From contig VIIQ02000005.1 in assembly GCA_007449985.2 (NCBI GenBank), forward strand, positions 558,001 to 622,000: DNA of 64,000 nucleotides, written 5' to 3'. A program made the position numbers and the translations under genes. Of this stretch, positions 22,280 through 34,782 are shown one piece after another; the first letter of the stretch is position 1, and the number at the start of each line of letters is the position of its first letter. Below the pieces are notes generated by a model. That model made no database searches, was not told the DNA's origin, and saw nothing but the letters and a program-made list of their open reading frames with translations. This DNA is from Desmodesmus armatus. Lineage: Eukaryota > Chlorophyta > Chlorophyceae > Sphaeropleales > Scenedesmaceae.

Positions 22280-25200
22280 ATGACAGAGCAAACACAGCAG
22301 GATGCAGCAGGTCCAGGCCCTGGCACTGAAGGGGAGCAGCAAGCAGAGCAGAACCAGGAGCAAGTGCGTCGTCGGGATCCCTGTGCACTTGCAAGCCAGC
22401 AGCAGCAGCAACCAACAGTGGTGCTGATATGCTTCTGCTGTTGCTGCAGGTCATCACACCCTGGGATGTGAGTGGTGGTGCAGACGGCAAGGTGGATTAT
22501 GACAAACTCATCAGAGAGGTGAGCAGCAGACAATTTGAAACAGAATCAATCCCATCACTGTCAAGAACCTGTGGCACCACCAAGTTGCTTGGCAGCCTAA
22601 CACGTGCAGCTGAGTGTTGCACATGGTGTTATAGCTTGGTTGAAGCCCCTTTTGAAGCTGCACACCTGAGCTGAAGCTGCCACAGCTGCCAGGAGGCACC
22701 CACTGAGTTTGGTTGCTGACTGCTGTTTCCTTCTCATCCTTCCTTTCGTCGCTATCCTGCTGCAGTTTGGTGTGTCCAAGCTGACGCAGGACCTTGTGCA
22801 GCGGTGAGCACCTGCTGCTGCCAGCTGCAGCTACTTTACGTAACAACAAGCTGCAGTCAGTTACACCTGTGACACAACGCAGCCTACTGGCAGTCCTCCC
22901 TTGTGACGCAAACAGAGCAATGCAGCCTCTGGCGCAGCAAAGTTGTGACAAACGGTCGGCAGTACAGCAGCTGTAGCAGCGTTGGGTTTCTTGCCAGTCG
23001 CTGAACCTGCCTTGCAGCAGGACCTGTACGAACTGGCATGGCGATGGAGTGTGCGAAGGTCACCTGGCTTGGCGTGCTGTGTGCTGTGTGGTGCTGCAGG
23101 ATAGAGCGGTTGACGGGGCGGCCAGCCCACCCCTTCCTGAAGCGTGGCATCATATTTGCCCACCGCGACTTGCATGAGATCCTAGACCTGTATGAGAAGG
23201 GCCAGGCCTTCTACCTCTACACAGGCAGAGTGAGTCCAGTGTGGCCACTAGGGATGGCAGCAGCAGCAGCAGCAGGACTGGAGAGACGGCAGCAGCAGTA
23301 GAGGGGCTGCTCTCAGCAGCCTTTGTGAGGCCGGCACCAGCAACCCGCCAAACAGCAACAGGCGCCACCATCAGCTACAGCAGCGGCAGCAGTAGAGAGC
23401 TCTCTGTGGCGGGAAGGTCTTCGGCTGAGCAGCAGCGCCATGCACCTGCTGCTGCAGGCGGACTGCATGCTCACATGCCCTCTCCTGCCCCAGGTCTTGC
23501 GTCCACTGGCCGTCTTCTCACTCTGTGTTTACTTTGTCCTGCCTCATGCCCTCATGCTTCCCAGTCCCATTTGTTGGCACACCGCATGAAACCACCCATC
23601 AAACTCTGGTCTGACAGTCAGGGCTGATTGTTGGCATTGTGTCGGTCTGTGTGCCTTATGCAGGGTCCCTCCTCTGAGGCGCTGCACATGGGCCACCTGG
23701 TGCCCATCATGTTCACGCAGTGGCTGCAGGAGGCGTTTGATGTGCCGCTGGTCATTCAGCTCACGGACGATGAGAAGACGCTATGGAGGGGGCTGGACCA
23801 GGCAGAGGCACGGCGCATGGCGCGCGAGGTGCGCTGCGCGCCTGCCTGGTGTTCACAGTTAGGATTCATGATAGACATGCATGCATTTCTGGTTAGACAG
23901 CATTGGGGTGTGTTGACAAATGATTTTCGACCAGCTGCATCAATTGCAATCACGCGGCGATAACAGGGCAGAGATTGAGGGGGGTGTTGCGAGGCTTGCA
24001 GTTGCTTCAGGGTTGCTGCTGGTCTGCACTGCTGCTGCCCTCTGCTGCAGAACTGCAAGGACATCATTGCCTGCGGCTTTGACATCAACAAGACCTTCAT
24101 CTTCAGTGACTTTGAGTATGTGGGCGGCCCCTTCTACCGCACCATCGTCGACATCCAGCGCTGCGTCAGCATGAACCAGGTCCGAGGCATCTTTGGGCTC
24201 ACTGAGAGCGACAACATCGGCAAGATAGGCTTCCCAGCGGTGCAGGCGGCGCCGTCCTTCCCCTGCGTGTTCCCACACATCTTTGGCAACCGCAGGGATG
24301 TGCGCTGCCTCATCCCGTGTGCCATTGACCAGGACCCATACTTCAGGTAAGGGCGGGAAGGGGCTGGTTATGTGGTTTAAGATGCACTGTTGGGGGATGG
24401 AGTGGCAGCAGGTCTGTACTGTAAAAGCACAGCTTGTGAAAGGATAGAAATGCCAGGTGCGTGTGCCTCTTGAGTTGCCTGATGCATTGCGCCTACTGGG
24501 CCCCCGGCCTGCCTGCTGCCAACCAGGCTGCATGCATGTTTGCCAAGTGCGCAATCATGATGGCACCTTGCAATTCGTTGAAGTGCTGATTATTACGTGT
24601 TGGTGCTGCTGCTGTGTGCAACATGCAGGATGACGCGTGATGTGGCACCCCGGCTAGGCCTGCTGAAGCCGGCGTTGATAGAGGCGCGGTTCTTCCCGGC
24701 GCTACAGGGAGAGAGTGGGAAGATGAGTGCCAGTGACCCCAACAGTGCTGTCTTCACAAACGACTCTCCCAAGGACATCAAGAACAAGGTGGGCATGCCA
24801 GGGCATTAGACTGCCCAGCAGGGCAGGTAGTAGGCAGCTCTGTCATTGACTGTGAATGATATGAATGCTTGATGCCCACCTTTATGTCCTGGATGTTTGC
24901 GCTGTGTGACACGCTGAGCCGATTGTTGCTGGCTTGCTACCATGTGGATCTGCCCTCGCCTTACTAACTTTGTCTGCAGTCAATCTCAAGGGGGGGGGGG
25001 GCACATGTGCTCACACTGGCCTGAGAGGTTGGGGATTTCGCAGGCGTACAGTAGCCTCAACAATCACGTGATGGAACCCTCAACAGCCCGCTTCTTTTGC
25101 GTCCCGCTGTTGTTTGCTGCCCCACCCTGTTCTCCCCCTTGGTCAGATCAACAAGTATGCCTTCTCAGGGGGTGGTGCCACTCTTGAAGAGCACCGTGCC

Positions 25201-25827
25201 AAGGGCGCCAACCTGGAGGTGGATGTGCCGTGGAAGTACCTCAACTTCTTCATGGAGGATGATGCTAAGCTGACACACATCGGGCGAGAGTACGGCGCCG
25301 GCAGGATGCTGACAGGCAAGCGGGGTAGGGGCGAGAGGGGCAGGGCAGAGTCAGCAGGGTAGAGCGCTGGGCCTTTGGGGCCACCCCGTCTGATACGTGC
25401 TGACTGGCAAGGGGCCAGGTGTGCTTGTGTATGGTGATTGCAGGATATGAGGGTTGTGCAAATGTTGCATGGGTTGACTACATGTATACTAGCCGATGCA
25501 GTGACTCAGGTTGTCCCACATGTCACAGGACATGCAAGCGAACGGGGTGTGCATCATTTAAGGCGGTGCTGCTCCAGCCATCCACACCCTGTGCTGAAGC
25601 GTTACATATGCTGGCTCTTAAAATACATTCGCAGCCTTGCTGATGGCACGTGCTGTTCCTTGTGCTGCTGTCCTCTACCTGTGCTGCTCCTGGCAGGCGA
25701 GGTGAAGGGGGAGTTGATCACACTGCTTACAGACATCGTGGCACGGCACCAGAAGGCTCGAGCGCAAGTCACAGACGACATTGTGGACGCCTTCATGGCT
25801 GTGCGACCCTTCAAGTGTTTCAGCTGA
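22280..25827 (+). CDS. WARS: Tryptophanyl-tRNA synthetase, eukaryotic cytosolic type
   Basis: Charges tRNA-Trp. Nine exons (22280-22363, 22450-22518, 22766-22803, 23100-23229, 23664-23828, 24051-24346, 24629-24788, 25147-25315, 25697-25827) give 413 aa. A short Gln/Glu-rich start is followed by [29 protein letters not shown], then [11 protein letters not shown] with the class I HxGH at residues 115-118, [11 protein letters not shown], and [10 protein letters not shown] with the KMSAS loop near residue 292. The C-terminus reads [14 protein letters not shown] and [17 protein letters not shown], as in human and yeast cytosolic enzymes. There is no WHEP domain. The last intron appears to be GC-AG: ending exon 8 at 25315 gives MLTGEVK, matching the family, whereas the nearby GT would insert three residues. 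Confidence 0.95.
25316..25696 (+). other. Probable GC-AG intron of the TrpRS gene
   Basis: The 5' site is CAG/GCAAGC, the classic GC donor context. The 3' site is TGGCAG. The alternative GT donor 11 bp downstream (GGGG/GTAGGG) would also be in phase but adds Lys-Arg-Gly at a point where the family has no insertion. Confidence 0.7.
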
Positions 25828-26729
25828 ACAGGGGCATGGTGCAAGCAGAACTCTGTCAACCCCACTGGGGCCCCAGTGGGGCCAGTAGCCATGCAGCAAC
25901 AGCATGACCTCTACCCCTGCCTGTCAGCAGGCCATGTCCTTTGAGTTGTGGTGAAGCCAGTACCTGTTCTGGTGTTGTGCTGTGCTGTTCCTACATCCTG
26001 AACAGACGGCAGCTCGCAATGTCAGTGTCTTCGTCACCTGCACCAGCAGACCCCCGGGAATGGTCGCATTCGCTTTGATGAAGTATGATCAACCACAAAT
26101 ACAGCATTTGGACGGCATCAGAAGAGGTCGAAGTTTGAATCGATGAAAACATGTTACTTTGCTGTCAGCTTCCGCCGGGACAAAACAACGCAAGAGGCGG
26201 TTATATGGCGCATTGGGATCTTGTTTGCGTCCTTCAAGGTGCAACCAAAACTCGGTGTCAGATGTCAACAACATCGGCGCAGTAGCACAGGGGCACACAA
26301 TGACGATCGCAATCGCTGCGTTATGGTGATTTCAAGCGATGTATGGTGGGACAGTGAAGGTGTCAGGATTGGTGGAGGGTTGTGGATTCCAATTTAATTG
26401 AACACACTTTGAAAACGTCGCCCTGTCGCACGTCCGAGCTTGCAGTCGTTGTTTGGTTTGTTTGACGTGATTGGAGGGTTGCAAAGTCCCCCCTCTGCTC
26501 CGAAAAGGCTTGTCTCTGCGAGTACACTGGACTGCCACCAGCGGCATCCTTCGTCGTGCCTCCTGGGCAGCAGAACTGACTGCACAGGCGTTTCAAAACG
26601 TGCTCAACCTCACAGCTGGCCCCGCCGTTGGCCTCTGCAGTCCGAGTGCCCTATGCAACAGCAATAGCAGAGAGACGACAGCGATAGCAGGGCACTGCCG
26701 CTACAGAGTGCTGGATTTGGCATGCTGAA
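25828..26729. other. Intergenic region between TrpRS and MYB genes
   Basis: It starts with the TrpRS 3' UTR, including a perfect palindrome at 25860-25881, and ends with the MYB promoter and 5' UTR. The second half is less GC-rich. Open frames of up to about 85 codons show no similarity to known proteins. Confidence 0.5.
25860..25881. repeat. 22-bp perfect palindrome 33 bp after the TrpRS stop
   Basis: The half CCCCACTGGGG is followed directly by its reverse complement. Each half also contains a smaller CCCC/GGGG palindrome. In RNA it would form a very GC-rich hairpin in the 3' UTR. Confidence 0.85.
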
Positions 26730-29700
26730 ATGGGTTCAGGTGCACAGATCAAGGTGGGTGCCTGCTGGCGTGCGCAGGCAGCCTGCTGCTCGCCCTGCCG
26801 TGCGCCATCCTTAACGGGCTCCTTTCTGCCTCCTGCCAGACCGGCGCCTGGGACCCCGAGGAGGATGACTTATTATACTACTGGCAGGTAATTTTGATGG
26901 GGTTTGCTGGCCAGAAGCATCAGCTAGCAGCTTAGGCAAGCAGTCCGTTGGCACAGCAAGTGCACGTTGGACCTCTGCACGGTGCAGCAGGGGCGAGGGA
27001 GAGACTGATTGGATGCACTTATGTACCACAAGCCCCCTTGCAGCTTTGCAGCCCATCCTGCCTGCCTGGTGTCTGCCCACAGCCATGCAAATGGCCGGTC
27101 AAAGTGCCCAGACCACCCTTGCTTCATTCGAGCAAGAACACTCACACTACTGTGCTTGTGATCAGCTGTTGCAATCTAGGGGCATATTGATTGGGATCTG
27201 TGCGTTTGGGCAGCTGCACAGGCAGCTGGTGTGACCGCAGACACCAGTGGGACACCTGGCTGACCGCAGCCTGCGCCCAGCCAAGCACAACCCTGTGGCA
27301 TGTTTGACCCCCACTTCCCTTGCTGCTGGTGACATGCACCACCCCCTGCTTTGACAGAGCAAAGTTGGCAACAAATGGTCAGAGGTGGCCAAGCACATCC
27401 CAGGCAGGACTGGGCAGCAGTGCGCCCAGCGCTGGCGGCACAAGGTGACTGTGCAACCGATCAGCTTTGCACTTTGTGTTTGACCGGTTGTACTTGTACA
27501 GCATCAGGAAGTTGCGGACTTACACCATTGCCTTTAGCGCGAAGCTGCCTGCACGCCTCCAATGTCTGGCAGCAGTCCAGCACATGCAGACCTGCGTCCT
27601 CACTCTACTTTACTTTGCTTGTGTGCATGTGCAGGTCAATCCCAACATCAGGCGCGACAAGTGGACGTCTGACGAAGATGCGAAGCTGATTGAGCTGGTC
27701 AAGACCTTTGGTGTGGGGCGCTGGGCAGAGATCGCCCGCAACTGTGATGGCCGCACAGACCAGCAGTGCATGGGGCGCTGGAGGCGCCACCTGGACCCCA
27801 ACATCAGGAGGGTGAGCAGAAACCACTGCGCCCGGGGCCGCTAAACAGCAACAGAGGAACCAGACGCGCAGGAGAAGGGCACATGCATCAAGACGGGCTT
27901 GACAGGGTGTCCACACATGCCTTTAGTTGCCAGGTTGGCTTGCAGGGGCTCTTGGCTGGCTGGTTGCAGCAGGAAACAGCCTGCACCCAGCAAATGTACT
28001 CTGAGTTGTGTGGCTCACATACGTGCAAACGCATGGTTGCGCTGCTTTCTGACCATTAGCATTCACTGCTGCTGAACCTGCAGGATTGCTGGTCCGCTGA
28101 GGAGGACGCCAAGCTGCGGCAGCTGCACGCCCAGTATGGCACCAGTTGGTCACGCATCAGCAAGAACCTCAAAGGCCGCACCTCCCAGCAGTGCAGGGCC
28201 CGCTGGCACCAGATCAATAACAGCCGCAGCAAGTCGTGTGGCAGCGGGGGCACGGGCGCGCTGCTGGCTGCAGTTGCTGGTGGCGGTGGGGGCAGGCAGG
28301 CGGTGAGTTTTGGGTGACGGCCTGGACTGCAAGGTACACTGCACGATGCGGTGCTGCTCGTCGCGGCCCCGCTGGTCAGCTACTACACCTGTGCGCCTGC
28401 CTGCAGAACCCCGGTGGCCTTCTGTCCTGCTGCTTTATGTTCCTGGCTATTCTGTCTAATGTGTCCTGCCCTGTGCGTGCCTGCTGCACAGGCCGGTCGC
28501 AAGGGTTCCGCCACCAAGCGCAAGTCCTCTCGCCGCCGCCATGACAGCTCATGCAGTGAGGAGGAAGAAGACGAGGAGGAGGAGGAGGAGTTGTATGATG
28601 AGGATGAGGAGGCAGCAGAGGAGCAGGGGGGCAGCAGCCATGCACACTCTGGCTCAGGCTCTCAGCAGTGTGAGGAGGAGCAGCAGCAGGAGTATGCAGC
28701 TGCAGTGGCCGCGGCTGCAGCTGCAGCAGGGTTCGGGTACGCAGCTGCCGAGATGCAGCAGCCCTGGGTGACTAGCTTGGCTGCAGGGATGATCCACGGT
28801 GCGCTCTCCACTGCGTCTGACTCAGCTGCGCATGCAGCTGCACAGCAGTACAGTGATGCGGACCAGCCCCAACAGCAGCAGCAGCAGGTGCAGTTGGGTG
28901 GTGAAGGTGTCAGTGAAGAAGAAGACGGCAGGGATGCGGATGAGGATGCCCTCCTCACCATGACAGCAGGGGTCACCGTTCCTCTCCCCTGGGCCGCTAC
29001 AAGAGCATGCCTTCCAAGTTGGGTGGTGCAGCAGCAGCAGGGCGAGGGCTGAAGCACACAGGCTCCATGCCTGTTGGCAGGCGGGCCCCCTCCAGCAGCT
29101 GCCTGTCTCCCAACCCCCTGTGGTCAGGTGCAGGGCAGCAGCAGCAGCAGATCTGGTCCCCCAGCAGGCTGCTGCTGTCTCCTCAGATTGGCCGGGGCCG
29201 TGCTGCAGCAGCAGCCGTTGATGTGAGCAAGGACGTGAACGATGCAGAGGCTGAAGGTACGTAGGATGTAGGCTGGGTCCTTGCGCATGCACAGGGCAAG
29301 GTAGCAGATGCGTCACTGTGCTGAGGGTGTGGAGTGCGCAGCTTCAACTCCGCAAATGGGCAAGTGTCTGCATTGCAGTGCTGCTGGGAGTCAAGCTATG
29401 GCAATATGATGGGCAGTGTCACGGGGCCATGATCAGCACATGCAGGCAGTAGTCCTGAGTGTCTTATGTGTCGTGCCCTTCCGATGCAGGTGCTGAAACG
29501 CTGCTGGAGATGGCTTCTCTGCTACAGCAGGAGTCGTGCGAGCTGCAGCCTGCGCAGCTGCCGGCCCTGCCTGCCTACACCCCGCCCAAGCGCCCTGCAG
29601 GCTCACGCCTCGACGTGGACCTGCGGGACGGCCTCAGCCCCAGCCCGTACAAGAGGGCACGCAGCAGCAGGCTGTTTGCTGATGAGGAAGGTGTTGATGC

Positions 29701-32700
29701 TGACGGCTATGAGCCCAGCGGCCTGGGCCGGCGGCAGCAGCAGCGCAGCAGGGTGGCAGCAGGGTGTGGGGAGCAGTTGCAGGAGGACCACCCAGGGCCC
29801 CAACCCTCCCCTACAGCAGCAGCAGGAGCTTACCCCCGACGCAACGGCAGCAGCTTCAGGCACTACAGGGTGCCACATGCCAAGGCAGCGGCTGCAGCAG
29901 CAGCAGCTGATGAGCCAGGTTTGGTCGCTTTTGACGCCTCTGCCGCTGCAGCTGGCGCCCCCAATGGTCCCCAAGACAGCTACGGAGGTGGCTTTCTTGG
30001 GGACCTTGGATTTCGGGACCATGGCATTGGCATACATCCTGAGCAAGATGCAGAAGCCGGCAGGCCCAGCAACGCTAGCTGCCTCACAGGCATGCGCGGT
30101 CAGGATGCCATTGCAGCAGCTGCAGCAGCAGCTGCTGCCGCGCTGATGTCCCCACCCCGGCAGATGCGTGGTGCCAGGGCCGGAGCACCAGGCAGTGCCA
30201 CCACCACTCCCAACAGGCCCACTGCGCAGCAGAGCGTGATGAACCTGCTCGGCTCGCCCATGTTTGAGCGTATGGTGGGCTGCGCCACACCGCCTAGCGC
30301 GGGGCGCACCCAGCCTAGTGCAGCAACCCTGGCAGCACTGCAGTCGCCACAGCCCTCCCGCGTGCCTGAGCCCTTCTGGACCCCCTTCACTGGGCTGTTC
30401 CAGGTGCGGTGCAGGGTAGCCGTGAAGCAACTTCGACATGGGCCTCTTTTCGCATGCACCCTTCTCAGTGACATCAGCGAATGCCTGTCATTGAGTCATG
30501 CCTGTGTGGCACGTGCTGCTTGTACATGCTAGCATGCTTGACGCCTTACACGGCCTGGCTGCACATGCTGATGTCCCTCCAGCAGCCCTGCTGGACAAAG
30601 GGTCAGTAATCTCCTGTAGGCGTGTATATACTCACTGCACGCATGTGGTGTGGCTGCTGCCGCCCTGCAGGATGCGCTGTTCACACGCGGCACCAGCGCC
30701 ACCCCAGATCTGCCCTCCGCAGGCAAGCCCCGCCTGCCGCGTGGCCTGTTTAGCCCTGCCAACCAGCGCAGCGGCACGGGCAGCGGCGGCAAGGTGGTGC
30801 CAAGGCGTGGCCTGCTGCATGGCGCTGACAGCCCCCTGGGCCCCTGCGCACAAGACATAGACGATGATAGGCTCGGCAGCCAGCCGTCAGGTGAACAGGG
30901 AGGGAGGGAGATGCGCACTGGCCAGCAGCACCCATTGCCTGGGGTGCTGCGTGTACCCCTGTGCATGGTGCCAAACTGGGCCGTGTTGTGTGTGCATGGA
31001 CCAAAGCATGTAGCTGTGCAGTATCAATCATATTCCAAATGGCCATGCATGCCATGTATGATGGCAGTGCTAGGGCACATGTAATCCTTTGGGTGCTCAC
31101 CCTCAGTGATGCTCACGGCCGGATAGAATCAGAGCGTCGCGTAAGAGCAGAGCCTTGGTGATTTGTACAGCTGGGTGCCAGGCTGAAGCTGTGTTCACAA
31201 CACCTTCCCGCCTTTCCGTGCAGGTGGTTCTGCTGAGCCGCCGTCGCATGGAGGTTCAGGTGACGCTGACACAGGCCCAAGCCCTGCGGCTGCCTGCGGG
31301 GTGCCTCCTTCCGGGAGCCAGTCGGCGCACCGCGTCGTGCGTCGCCTGGACCAGCACGAGGCCTGGGGAGGCAGTCGAGCCTCGCCCAGCAAGCAGCAGG
31401 GGCGCCCAGCAGGGGATTCCACCACCACCAAGCGTGAGGGCCTGGCCGCCAGCGGGGCAGGCTTCAGCTTGTTTTCACCTGTCAAGAAGCAGCGGGTTCC
31501 GTTGTTCAACGAAGCCTCGTCCATCAATGTCGGTGCCACGCCCTCCAAGCCCGATGCACCAGGTAGGGTGGATGCTGCTGAGGGCTCGGGCTGCTGTGCC
31601 ACGAGGAGCGCTTTGGAGGGTGTTGTCACTGGCTATGCTGCTGTAGGAGGAACCCCACTGCATAACAATGTCTAGTGCTGCACTGCAGCTGGTGCTGCCC
31701 AGCACAGCCAGGCAGCTTGATATGCACATGCTGTCGTGTGTGCTGTGCTGTGCAGGCTTTGACGAGCTGCTGCCCATTGCGCCCCTCAAGCACACCCTGC
31801 CTGAGCAGTCCTGCAGCTGCCTGCAGCAGTCCCAGCAGCAGGGCAGCCCACAGGACCGCCTGGCTGCAGCTGCAGCCAGCAGCTTCCTGCATGGCCGCTC
31901 GCCCCTGGGGGCCAAGTCGAGCGGGGCCATGGGGCATGTAGGGGCTGCTGAGTCTCAGCAGCCACTGCACACTGCTTTTGCACAGCAGCAGGGTGGGCTG
32001 CACCAGCAGCACCACCAACAAGCTGTTGGCGGTGCATTTCGCAGCCCAGCTCAGCAGCTGGACCTACAACACCACCAGCAGCAGCAGGAGGACCCACACG
32101 GTGCAGCAGCTGGTGCGGGGTCCCAGGGGAGCCAGCAGCAGCACAGTGCAGACGCAGGTGCGGATGAAGGCCAGGTGGTAGGTGGTGACAGCTCGCCAGG
32201 CCTGGAACGTGCTGGCAGCTTGAACCACGGGCCCATGGCATATGATGAGCCCGACACCCCTGTCAACGTGGCAGACACAGCTGACAACACCAGCTGCTCG
32301 GGCACACCCAACACGCCTGCAGGCATGCGGGCGGACGCCTCTGGGGGCGCAGCAGGGCAGCTGCAGTCGCCCAACGAGTATGTGACGCCCCCGCAGCACC
32401 GCATGCGCGCCTCTCGGCCGCTGGCTCCCCTGCACAAGGACTGCTTAATAGCCGCGGCCACGCGCAGCTTGGCAGATGGCCTCGCCCAGCAACAGCAGCA
32501 GCGCAAGCAGAAGCAGGCGGCGTCAGCAGCAGTCAGCAGTGGTGCTGCGGTCGGGGCTGCCCCAGCAGCAGCAGTGAGTGCGGCTGCAGGTGACGACAGC
32601 CCTGGGCAATGCAGCGGTGACAGCAGTCGGGTGCTGTCCTGCGAGCGGCTGATGGACTCTCCTCTGGAGGCTGCAGCAATGGCCAACGGCTCTCCAGGGC

Positions 32701-33835
32701 AGTGGCATCAGGGCATGGTTGCAATGCTGCGTGGCCTGCAGCAAACCCCCTGCAGCCCAAAAGCCAGGCAGCAGGACAGCAGGGGGCTGCTGCTGCCACC
32801 GCAGCAGCAGCTGGCAGCCCGGCGACAGCAGCAGCAGGGGCTGGCGTGGGCGGCAGCCCTGCTGTGGGCATCAAGGTGTGTTCGCGCGCCCTGAGGCGGC
32901 TGCAGGACGAGCTGGAGCGTGGCTCAGCAGCAACGGCGGCAGCGGCAGCGGCACTCATGGCCAAGCAGCAGCAGCAGCAGCACCTGGTCAAGCAGGAGCA
33001 GCAGCAGGGTGATTTCCACAAGGACAGTGATGCCCAGGTTCCTTTCTCTGCAGGGATGTCCCTGGCGCATGCCACAGCAGGTGCTGGTGGTGCTGGCGCC
33101 AGCTGCTCAGCGCCCATGATGCTGCCGCTGTTCACAGTGCCCAGCAGCAGCCGCCTGCCTGGCAAGGGGGGTCCGGCTGGTGCTAGTAGCAGTGGGGCAG
33201 GTGGTGGTGGTGGTAGTGCTGCTGCTGCTGCTGGTGTACGTTGTTCCAGCACACCGCTGGCCCAGGCACCGCAATGTAGCAGTGGCGTGGCATCAGTGAG
33301 CCTAACGCCGGCCGTTGTCACCCTGCACACGCCGTCTGCGGCTGCGTCGGCGGGCATGTTGTCCCGCATGCCGGCTGTGGCATGGCCTGTGCAGCAGCGG
33401 TCGGATGGGGGGCTGGTAGTGTCGGCACCCATGACAGGCACAGCAGCGGCAGCAGGGAGCCTTGTGCAGCTCACACCGGCAGCAAGCAGCACAAAGGCTG
33501 TGCCGTCTGCTGGTGCTACTCCCTTTCCTGCCATCGTTGGCGGCGGGGCAGCAGCGCAGCAGATGTCCTGGCCGGCCGCCAGCCCCCTGCCGGTCATCAG
33601 CATTCAACCCCTGACCCTGCTAGCAACCGCGTGCAATGCTGCTGTGGCTGCGGGCCAAGCCGCTGCCTTGCAGTCTGTATTGGCTTTGCAGCCAGGTGCT
33701 GCTCCTGCAGCTGGCGGGGCTGCAACTGTGGTGCCAGAGCAGCTGCGGTCTGCAGGCAGCAGTGCTCCCGGGGGCTTCAGGGACAGCAGCCATGCAGTGC
33801 GCAGCAGGCTGCACGCATTGATTGACAGCGTGTGA
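26730..33835 (+). CDS. Large three-repeat MYB protein
   Basis: Exons: 26730-26753, 26840-26887, 27358-27444, 27635-27811, 28084-28302, 28492-29256, 29490-30403, 30671-30890, 31224-31562, 31756-33835. With two apparent one-base losses corrected the model is 1624 aa. Three MYB repeats fill residues 10-155, each with its three tryptophans (12/31/50, 63/83/102, 115/134/153). R2R3 joins and NPNIRR linkers resemble 3R-MYB and SNAPC4-type factors. All three recognition helices carry a QQCxxRW pattern; animal and plant 3R-MYBs have an NxIKNHW-type third repeat, so this is a divergent class. Next comes a basic patch, a long acidic Glu/Asp run, and about 1400 residues of Gln/Ala/Ser/Pro-rich sequence with islands such as LSPSPYKRARSSRLF, PRLPRGLFSP, FSLFSPVKKQRVP and RALRRLQDELERG. 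It is likely a nuclear transcription factor. Its targets cannot be told. Confidence 0.82.
28965..28972 (+). other. Apparent frameshift in MYB exon 6
   Basis: Upstream, the frame reads an acidic stretch ending in DALLTMTAG. Downstream, the coding frame is RSSPLGRYKSMPSKLGG, one base off. A fifth G in the run at 28969-28972 joins them. Without it the frame stops at 29052. A very short intron is the alternative, but no good donor/acceptor pair is evident. Confidence 0.6.
32782..32840 (+). other. Apparent frameshift in MYB exon 10
   Basis: The frame up to MLRGLQQTPCSPKARQQ stops at 32894, while the downstream coding frame (VGIKVCSRALRRLQDELERG, on to a stop at 33835) is one base off. One extra G in GGGGG (32782-32786) or GGGG (32837-32840) restores continuity. 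I cannot say which. Confidence 0.6.
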
Positions 33836-34782
33836 CACCCTTGACTCTGCCCGGCAGGGCTGCAACATACACGGGTGTCTGCGTGTGTGGCTGACCTTTG
33901 ACTTGTGACTTTGACTGTGACTTTAGTACAGCATTGGTATGCAGGTATGCAGTTTCACCTAGCGTCCTTGCTGCATGCTGGACACACACACCCAACTCAT
34001 GCGTGATTGACAGGACCTTCACTGCAGCACGAGGCTGCTTGTTGTAGAACAGCAGCATGGCGTTTCGAACTGCGTCTGTGGTTGGTTGCCAGGGCCTGCT
34101 TATTTTGGTGCTATGCAGCGAGCTGGTGTGTCTTTGTTTTGATGTAGTGGCAGTGACCCCTGCACACGTGATGGCAAATTGTTTTGTTTGCTGTGCTGTT
34201 CATGGATGGCATATCATCCAGTGTCCAGTACAATCCTGTAGGCTGCAAGTCACATGCCCTTTTGGTGGGTGCAAACTTGTATGTAAAACATGTCATGTCC
34301 TGCAACACTGTTCAATCACTGCAAGACGTTTGGCTTGATAAGAATGGCGAAGGGTCATCCATCCGGTGGGTCATCCTGCCAGGATGGCTGAGCTGGCCAG
34401 CTCACGGGTGTGACTGAGGGGGGTGGGGGGCTTCTGGTCAGGCTGCAAGCGGGAGGCAGGGTCTCTCTGGAAGCCTGTGTCAAGTATGTGCACATTGAGC
34501 ATGTATGTGCCAGCCCTTACGACACAGCAGCAGTCCTGAGTCTCACATGGAGCCCATGAGTCATGCATACGGTAAACCCCAACCTAACTTCCTGCGACGT
34601 CAAGCTCGAGCAGTGTTTCTGTACCAACAATCGCCTCCGATAGACTGAAACCCAACCCTTTTCTTGCTTCGTATCGGTTTGCAGTAGTAGTTTTTGAGGC
34701 CAAGTGGCTGTGCTGATGTGAACAGGTATTGACCCAGTCTCCAAACATCTTAAACTGCCAACGTGCACGTCTTCGGGGCACC
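33836..34782. other. MYB 3' UTR and RRM-gene promoter region
   Basis: No gene is recognised. TGTAA at 34282-34286 could be the MYB poly(A) signal. The last 200 bp before the RRM-gene ATG are less repetitive and probably hold its promoter and 5' UTR. The RRM frame is open upstream to an ATG at 34729, so the start could be 18 codons earlier. Confidence 0.4.

Noticed and set aside
32533..33603. 356-codon open frame on the minus strand
   Set aside because: It is antisense to the MYB exon; CAG-rich DNA leaves reverse frames open as poly-Ala/Cys/Leu. No motif and no splice logic.
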